The notes beneath the pieces are model-generated. The model saw only the letters and a list, made by a program, of their open reading frames with translations. It made no database searches and was not told the origin of the DNA. The position numbers were made by a program, and so were the translations under genes. Of a stretch of 64,000 nt of DNA, positions 58,654-64,000 are shown piece after piece. Numbering within the stretch: position 1 is the stretch's first letter; the number at the start of each line of letters is the position of its first letter. The stretch comes from Hordeum vulgare subsp. vulgare (Eukaryota; Streptophyta; Magnoliopsida; Poales; Poaceae), in assembly GCF_904849725.1 (NCBI RefSeq), contig NC_058524.1, positions 348,871,823 to 348,935,822 on the forward strand, in the 5' to 3' direction.

Positions 58654-59589
58654 CGCCAACCAGCATGTGTTTCGTCCAAACTTTAGTCGCCAGGACATGT
58701 ATGTGTCATTACTCGGTACTGTCCCAGCTTTAGTTCATGGCCTCTGATTTATTATGATGCATGTTAATCAACCAAACTGCTGCTAATCCTCTACACACTT
58801 GAAAGTGGACAACCTCCGACGAATAAAACAAAAATGTAGCTACACTAGTTCGCTTCTCTCCAATTTGATTAAATTGACATGGTGCTCATGGCCAGGTGGG
58901 TTATTTAATTCAAAATATTAGTGTAAGTGTGTATGGTTGGATGCATTTTCAATTTATAGACTGTACTGTAGCAACCAACTTTTGATCATTAAGACATCTT
59001 GTGTGCATGTCACTTAGTGACAGAGAGCCTATAGGAACAATATTCCACAATTTACATGCCATTTTACTTACTAATTGTAAAAAAGTACATAAAAATTATA
59101 AAATACTGAGCATTTTTATAAATCCGCTACGACCCTTACTATGTCATCTCCGTTGTTAACATTGTAGGAAAGACAAGAGGACAAGGAAGGCACCATGAAA
59201 CTGGTAATTTGAGCTAGTATGGTTGATCTAGCTATCGTTTTGTAAATCTACATGGTGGATCTCTTAGCAATCGTTTTCTAATGGTGGATCATTTAGCCAT
59301 ACTGGGAACAATGGAGTAGAAACAATGCACATTTTAGCTCTCGTTAATTAGGTGGGTATTTTGTAGCAAACAAACATATATGTTTGCAAGTGTAACGGAG
59401 CAAAAAAACTGATACGTTTGTAGCTGCTTTAATATTTTGGAGTACATGCATACTGTATAGTGAGTTAGATATCTAACGTGGTTGATATTGTTTAAGTAAG
59501 GCCAAATAATATATAACATCAGCCTCTGCTGAATTGTTGGTTGGCAAAACAAAACATAATCAGACTGTTGTTTGGGAAATGTTTATGAT
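58654..59589 (+). other. 3' non-coding part of the large CACTA
   Basis: AT-rich. A short exon-like segment near 59168-59212 after tgtag may be a last TnpA exon, ending in TGA. Otherwise nothing recognised. Confidence 0.45.
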
Positions 59590-59949
59590 AGGGGTGACGG
59601 CAAGTCGGTCGGCAAAGAAGCCACCATCAGGCCATCAGTTGGGGAAGGTTCATACATGGACAACAAACAGACGGTCGACGAAACAAAAATACCATCGGCA
59701 CATGGGTCCGGAAAGGTTACTTCAAGGGCCAATAGGACGTCGGTCGGCAAAACAACACCATCGAACCGTCGATCGGGAAAGGTCCATGCCAATAGGATTG
59801 TCGGTCGGCAATTCTTCCTACTATCGCCGGTCTGTCGGACGGCAAAACTTTGTCGGTCAGCAATGGGCATTCCCGTCTGGTTTTTCCCAACAGACTGTCT
59901 GTTGGTGGAAGCTGTTATCCCGACCAACATGTCTGTTAAGAATGTAGTG
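59590..59949 (+). repeat. Right subterminal repeats of the large CACTA
   Basis: At least six variants of cggtcggcaaaac / cggtcggcaa / cggacggcaaaac, with gatcgggaaaggt-type units between them, up to the terminal tgtagtg. Presumed TnpA binding sites; inverse forms occur at 41780-41900. Confidence 0.85.
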
Positions 59950-60332
59950 GTGAGGCTAGCCCTATGTAGAGAAAGTCGTGCTGGAATAGACAAGGCCGCT
60001 TGTTCATGGACCTCTTGTGGGTGGAACCCTCCTTGGACTCTCGCAGAAGTTACCTTATGTGGGTTGAAGTCTCCACTAACATGAACGTACGATAGCGCCA
60101 TCTATCGGAAACATGTCAAAAATCGATGTGTCAACCTTTGCATTTGATCTTCCTATCTTACCCTCTATTTACACTTGACTGTTTTACTTTTCGCTGCAAT
60201 AGGGTGTACTTGACTAGTCATAGTTGCTAAAACTGGCCCACACTAAAATTGAAAAAAGATAAGTTTTTATCTTGTCAAGTATTCTAACCCCCCCCCCCCC
60301 CTCCCTTCTCTAGACATAGTTTCGATCCTACA

Positions 60333-61687
60333 TCATTTGTTATCAAAAACAATGAGGCCAAAAGAGAATACAAAATTTTGCCTACTCATCCCGTGAACTG
60401 CACTTCAACATCTTTGCCTCCAAACAGCAGAAAAGAAAAATTGAACACACAAAAGGAATTCTAGACTACAAAAGCACACGGGGGGTGTGAACCCTCCTGT
60501 CATGCTGGTAGACTACACACGTGTGTGCTGCACTGCACAAACTGCAGAGGCAACGAAGTAACAGCAAGCAATTCTGCAAAAAAAAGGCACGATAATGCTC
60601 GTCCGTGATGTGTGGTGGAGCGAACTGCACGGAGAAAACAAGGGTTCTCCTCGAGTCTTCTGTATGGAGTGCAAGGGGATATTGGAGAGCATGAGGTTGT
60701 CGATGTGAGCTCCTGCCGTCGATGGGGCCACCGACTGGGCTGGGCTCCGTCTGTTGGACCCCAACGGAGGAAGGTGAGAGGAGCAGCGCTTGGTTGGGAT
60801 TCCGGTGGCGCGGCTGGACGCCCACCGGTAGCCGTGCGCGAGGAAGATGGGTGGGGCGACGCGCCAGATCCGCACTGAAGATGTGCAGTCTGGATCTGCA
60901 AGAGTGGGTGGTGGGGACGTCGGGAAGGATCTCGCCGGCGGTGAGGTGAGGCGTCGTCACGCATGGAAGTGGCGACATGGATCCGAGGTTGGGCAGCATT
61001 GGCGGTCCGCGGAGCAGGACGGAAATGGTAGGAGGGGCACGGTGGAGCGCTCGCTGGGAGGCAAGGTGCAGCGGCGCGGTGAGGGAGGTGGTGTGGTGGC
61101 TCATCGAGGGAGCGGGCTGGGAGGGGATGTTGTGCGGCGCCAGTGCGTCGGTAGGTGGCCGGACGCAGGGTGGCGCCACGGCGGTTTGTTGGACAGTGCA
61201 GCTGTGGGAAGGGGGCGACACCGTCCCTATGGGTGGTTGGCCGGGGTAGGAAGAAGGTGAGGAGCGGGGTGGGGTGGCCAGGCGCGGAGTGGGGCGGGGC
61301 TCCGGCGGTGGGTGGTGGGGCGGGGCTCTGGGCAGATCGGGGGCAGGAGGAAGAAGGTGGAGTGGATCAGGAGGGGTTGGAGGGGATGGGTGGATCGTGT
61401 GGTGATGGGCTGGTTTTTGTTTTTCATGCAGCTCGGATGGTTTTGAGCGGTGGGTTCGCATGATGAATTTTTAAAGTGTGAAACTGTTAGTTTAGTGTTA
61501 ATAGAATAAGGTCTTAAAGGGTGTTAACAGAATAAACCCACCCAATTTTTAATATATATATAATTAATTTTAAATATATAATAAGAATTTTACTTTAGAA
61601 AATACACACGCTCAATTAAATATACAACAAATAACCATCCGTTATACAACACGTACTATTGAAAGTACATAACCATTTTCTCTTATA
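60333..61687. other. Sequence right of the Sirevirus, GC-rich, no gene recognised
   Basis: The first bases (tcatttgttatcaaaaac) resemble a degenerate tRNA-iMet primer site. From about 60600 to 61460 it is GC-rich; the minus strand is open for 331 codons (61461-60466), but the product is Pro/Ser/His-rich with no domain and other frames are also open, so I treat it as compositional. From 61490 onward it becomes AT-rich. Confidence 0.45.
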
Positions 61688-61842
61688 CTTTCTCCGTTTC
61701 TCAATATAAATCTTTTAAAAAATTTATTAGACTACATACATAAAAAAAATAAATAAATTTATATTTTAAAATATGTTTATATACATTTTTATTTAGTCTG
61801 TAGTGAAATCGTTAAAAAAACTATATTAAGAAAAGGAGGGAG
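61688..61842. mobile_element. Stowaway-like MITE
   Basis: 155 bp flanked by TA on both sides (61686-61687, 61843-61844). It starts ctttctccgtttctcaatat and ends with the inverted form aaaaggagggag, close to the Stowaway terminus CTCCCTCCGT. AT-rich centre with potential to fold into one long hairpin. Non-coding; mobilised by mariner-type transposases. Confidence 0.85.
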
Positions 61843-61954
61843 TATTATACAGTATATACATGCATCATGCATGTTGCTTGGTGAAAGTTTACGGAATATT
61901 GTAACCACTTAACATGCAATTAGCTCTCGTTTCCTCGCTGGCAGTCTCTAGCTT

Positions 61955-62058
61955 TCCATGGTAAATATAGCATTGTTCTTTAGCTATTTCCCAAGTTTCC
62001 TTGCCTTCCATGGTAAATATAGCATTGTTCTTTAGCTATTTCCTAAGTTTCCTTGCCT
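61955..62058 (+). repeat. 52-bp tandem duplication upstream of the DGK exon
   Basis: The segment from tttccatggtaaatatagca to gtttccttgcct is present twice, starting near 61955 and 62007, with one visible change (cccaag / cctaag). It ends about 170 bp before the DGK start codon, within the likely core promoter. Confidence 0.9.
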
Positions 62059-62229
62059 CTTGACGAGCGGTGCAGCCAGCTCCTTCTCCTCGTCATTCCT
62101 TCCCACCGCGGGAAAACACGACCATACAAAACTCCTCCTCCTCCACCCTCCATCGTTCGAACCGCCGCATCGCTTGTCCTCCTCCCACCACCGGAAAACA
62201 CATTTCCTTGATCCTAACCCCCGATCGCG
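62059..62229 (+). promoter_or_regulatory. 5' leader of the diacylglycerol kinase gene
   Basis: C-rich leader (tcctcctcctccaccctcc) typical of cereal 5' UTRs, directly after the 52-bp duplication. No strict TATA box; taaatatag in the duplicated units is the nearest candidate. Confidence 0.45.
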
Positions 62230-62685
62230 ATGCGATCGCGGTCGCGGTCGTGTTCAGAGATGTCCATATCGCTGTCGGCATCGTCATCGTCGGTTGAGCG
62301 GGAGGCGCTGCGCTTGCCGCGCTCACCGCCGGCTGCGCCGCCGGCGCTGGTCGGGGCTCTGATTGAGTCGCTCTCGTTCCGGAGCTGCGGATTCGGTCGC
62401 GCCGCGTCCTCGGCGTTTGAGAAGGAGGACCTACGCCTCCGGGTCGCGCTGCCGCAACGCCTCCGTGACGCTCTGCACGCTTCGCTGAAGGCGAGGGACC
62501 CGTCGGCAGGCGCCTTCGCGTTGGTGGAAGCCCCAGGGATCGGCACCGCGGCCAACCCCTGGTTCGCGCTCGCGCCCGAGGACGCCCCCGAGAACCCCCT
62601 GGTGGCGTTCGTCAACCCGCGCAGCGGCGGCCGCCTGGGCCCCGTCCTGAAGTCCCGCCTACAGGAGCTCCTTGGCGAAGACCAG
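62230..62685 (+). CDS. First exon of a plant diacylglycerol kinase gene (partial)
   Basis: 152 codons from ATG 62230 to a GT donor (gaagaccag/gtcaaac), ending in phase 0. Residues 1-35 are Ser/Arg-rich. Residues 62-92 (EKEDLRLRVALPQRLRDALHA) match the N-terminal region of plant cluster II diacylglycerol kinases. Residues 122-152 (NPLVAFVNPRSGGRLG ... LQELLGEDQ) are the start of the DAGK catalytic domain with its glycine-rich loop. The enzyme phosphorylates diacylglycerol to phosphatidic acid, a lipid signal in stress responses. The continuation after the donor is not seen in this window, so the gene either has a long first intron or is a fragment. High GC and the clean frame suggest recent or ongoing selection. 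A second in-frame ATG is at 62260. Confidence 0.8.
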
Positions 62686-63660
62686 GTCAAACTTCTGCCG
62701 CTCTTTCATACTAGTATGTAGCAGCACGCCTGTTTCGTGTTGCGTGGCGCCTGTGAGTGAGCCATTTTATTTTAGGAAAACATGGACACCACTACGACTA
62801 CGTGATGAGGATGGGGTGTTGGTCGTCCGGTGCTACCTGGAGCTGCTGTCGCGATGCCGGGTAGTCTGCCCGATGGCGCGAATCCACGCAACCGGTTATG
62901 TCGAGTCTGCTTCGGTGTAGCGTGGAACTCTACAACCACAACGTACTCATCCGGGTGCCCAATACCTCTAGGAGGCCACGCTCCGGGAGGGTTAGGATCA
63001 TCTGTTGTAGCACATCACGTTGTACAATCATAGTCGTGTGGACTCACTCATGTGTCATCCGCACTACAATACCATATAGTATTGTAGAGGATCTCAACCC
63101 GCTTCGGGATCCGGCACCACGCCCATCCCTCCTCCTAGTCTCAGTCTCCCCACCCAGAACACCCTTCCCTTTCTCTTCAAGTCGTTCCCCTCTCCCCCGG
63201 TCTGCGTCGCCTCGTGCTTGCCGTCCACGCCAACGCTATCAGGCTCGGACTCACGGAATTCCTCCTCATGAACAATCCGCGTCCACGCGGGTCTGCTCGG
63301 TCGCCTATCCGACGTGCACCTTCTTCTGCATTCCTTGGCTATCGGGGATCAAGTTCAAGAAGCTCATTACTTCGCACGCGAGGGCGGGGCTAGTCGCCGG
63401 TGCTTAGTCCCTGTTCGACGGAATGCCTGCAAGGAATCTTGTGCATTGGAGCGCCCTGGTGAATGAGTGATGGGAGGGGGCGGTGGGTATTCTCTCAAAT
63501 GCAGGCCAAAGGGTCCGCCCAGACGACGTAGTTCTTATTGTGGTGCTCGATGCGTGTGCGCAACTGGTGACCCTGGAGGTCTTGAGCAGTGGAACTGGGT
63601 TTTTTCAACTGATGGGCTTCGTCTTCGCTACCGAGCTCTCCTTGAATTTCGGGGGTTAGA
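62686..63660. other. Unrecognised GC-rich sequence behind the DGK exon
   Basis: It would be intron 1 of the DGK gene if the gene is intact. It contains open stretches (for example 62898-63407 on the plus strand, Ser/Pro/Arg-rich) but no motif I can name. No DGK exon 2 was found. Confidence 0.4.
63064..63087. repeat. 24-bp palindrome
   Basis: ctacaatac, six bases, then gtattgtag: a perfect 9-bp inverted repeat. It may be a chance hairpin or the remnant of a small excision footprint. Confidence 0.7.
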
Positions 63661-63693
63661 GCACTATAGTACGTAGTTTGAAACCAAACTTCA

Positions 63694-64000
63694 TTAGTAA
63701 GCAGATATTCTTAGTAAGCAATTTTTTATACCTACACCACCATATATTTTTGGTTTACAAACATTTTTCCAAGCAATAAGATACCGTGCTCCGGTGCGGG
63801 TTTCCTCGACGGCCCAGAAGAAGGCTCTACAAATCGCGTCTAGCTGTTTCAAAATATTTTTTGAAATATGAAAGACCGACATGAAGTAGACAATAATCGA
63901 GTCCACGGCAAAGAAGATCAGTGTCAATCTGTCTCCCCGCGAGAGAAGTCTAGCGACCCAACCTGTTAGGTAGTTTTGGGAGGACTGAATGATGGGTTGA
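63694..64000 (-). pseudogene. LINE reverse transcriptase, C-terminal fragment
   Basis: An open minus-strand frame from the window edge (64000) to 63694. It reads GWVARLLSRGDRLTLIFFAV near the start, then ICRAFFWAVEETRTGARYLIAWKNVCKPKIYGGVGIKN. This is the region after the RT fingers in plant L1-type LINEs (CRAFFW ... W..VC.PK..GG.GI). The protein stops at 63694, earlier than usual, so the fragment is truncated. It continues outside the window. Confidence 0.85.

Larger units (their letters stand above)
41751..59949 (+). mobile_element. Large CACTA transposon with TnpD and TnpA genes, itself hosting a Gypsy and a Cassandra
   Basis: 18,199 bp including nested elements, about 9.2 kb without them. 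The left end is ccctacacc (a changed CACTACA) and the right end tgtagtg. TSD gtg at 41748-41750 and 59950-59952. The edges are confirmed because the Sirevirus LTR reads across them without interruption in its other copy. The first 250 bp and last 360 bp contain subterminal motifs such as cggtcggcaaaac and gtgggtcgggaaaac. It encodes a TnpD-type transposase (51844-54540) followed by a TnpA-type protein (54616-57090), both in plus orientation. TnpD has several stops, so it is likely immobile on its own. Confidence 0.9.
26337..60332 (+). mobile_element. Sirevirus-type Ty1/Copia retrotransposon, right LTR shattered by insertions
   Basis: The left LTR is 26337-27793, the internal region 27794-34292, and the right LTR starts at 34293 directly after a polypurine tract. 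A tRNA-iMet-type primer site follows the left LTR. The LTRs are rich in cggtnncaccg palindromes, gag carries a C-terminal coiled coil, and a third ORF near the 3' end resembles Sirevirus envelope-like ORFs. These fit the Sirevirus (Maximus-like) lineage. No protease, integrase, RT or RNase H was recognised between gag and ORF3, so this copy is a non-autonomous or internally deleted derivative. The right LTR is split into five pieces (34293-35041, 36554-36774, 40052-40089, 41638-41750, 59953-60332) summing to about 1.5 kb. No clear TSD: gcatc on the left, tcatt on the right. Confidence 0.88.
34293..60332 (+). repeat. Right (3') LTR of the Sirevirus, in five pieces
   Basis: The pieces align in order to the left LTR: 34293-35041, 36554-36774, 40052-40089, 41638-41750 and 59953-60332. 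Each junction carries a target duplication of the right length for the inserted class: aagca (5 bp), cat (3 bp), gtgcc (5 bp) and gtg (3 bp). The last piece includes the poly-C stretch also found near 27762 and ends atcctaca. Its total is slightly longer than the left LTR, partly because of extra sequence near 34460-34530. Confidence 0.92.

Noticed and set aside
60466..61461. 331-codon minus-strand ORF rich in Pro, Ser and His
   Set aside because: GC-rich composition keeps several frames open on both strands, and there is no domain or conserved motif, so it is not called as a gene.
62898..63407. 169-codon ORF behind the DGK exon
   Set aside because: Ser/Pro/Arg-rich, no homology recognised, and it would lie in the putative DGK intron.
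1..64000. CRISPR array, bacterial operon, defence system or tRNA genes
   Set aside because: The tandem arrays found lack repeat-spacer structure, introns and plant retroelements dominate, and no tRNA-like cloverleaf was recognised beyond primer sites.

Overview
This window looks like intergenic DNA from a large, repeat-rich grass genome, most likely a Triticeae species (wheat, Aegilops or barley group). The evidence is long LTR retrotransposons nested inside one another, several CACTA transposons with 3-bp target duplications, a Cassandra element carrying 5S-rRNA-like LTRs, a Stowaway-type MITE, and almost no host genes. No bacterial or organellar genes, tRNA genes or CRISPR arrays were seen. 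Family assignments rest on motif recognition; boundaries rest on LTR pairs, terminal motifs and target site duplications (TSDs) read directly. || Layout. (1) 485-13546: a 13-kb Gypsy element of the Tat type on the minus strand, with 490-bp LTRs and TSD gatgc. It has a decayed gag, a nearly continuous pol frame with four stops, two arrays of ~71-bp repeats, and a multi-exon gene in the opposite (plus) orientation. (2) 15465-21806: a non-autonomous CACTA element (TSD ccc) that carries two exons resembling the plant mitochondrial F1F0-ATPase inhibitor (IF1) and three ~655-bp repeats. Both elements sit in one unclassified AT-rich sequence (1-484, 13547-15464, from 21807). (3) 21807-26336: unclassified sequence. 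(4) 26337-60332: a Copia element of Sirevirus type (gag plus an envelope-like third ORF, no recognisable pol). Its right LTR is split by four insertions: a Gypsy solo LTR (35042-36548), a small CACTA (36775-40048), a second solo LTR (40090-41632) and a large CACTA (41751-59949). The large CACTA encodes TnpD- and TnpA-like proteins and itself contains an 8.3-kb gag-protease-only Gypsy (42545-50860) and a Cassandra TRIM (57942-58648). Removing the insertions restores a right LTR of ~1.5 kb matching the uninterrupted left LTR (1457 bp), which confirms every boundary independently. (5) 60333-64000: GC-rich sequence without a recognised gene, a Stowaway-like MITE, the first exon of a diacylglycerol kinase gene (62230-62685, the only host-gene candidate), and the edge of a LINE on the minus strand. 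|| How it works together. Nothing here forms a host pathway. The TnpD/TnpA genes are the source of CACTA transposition functions but are damaged. The non-autonomous CACTAs and the gag-protease Gypsy would depend on proteins supplied in trans. The Tat polyprotein is one reading frame broken by stops, several of which fit deamination of methylated cytosine. The most unusual items are the five-insertion pile-up in one LTR, the captured IF1 exons, the antisense spliced gene in the Tat element, and a 670-bp tandem duplication that copied a TnpA exon together with the edge of Cassandra.
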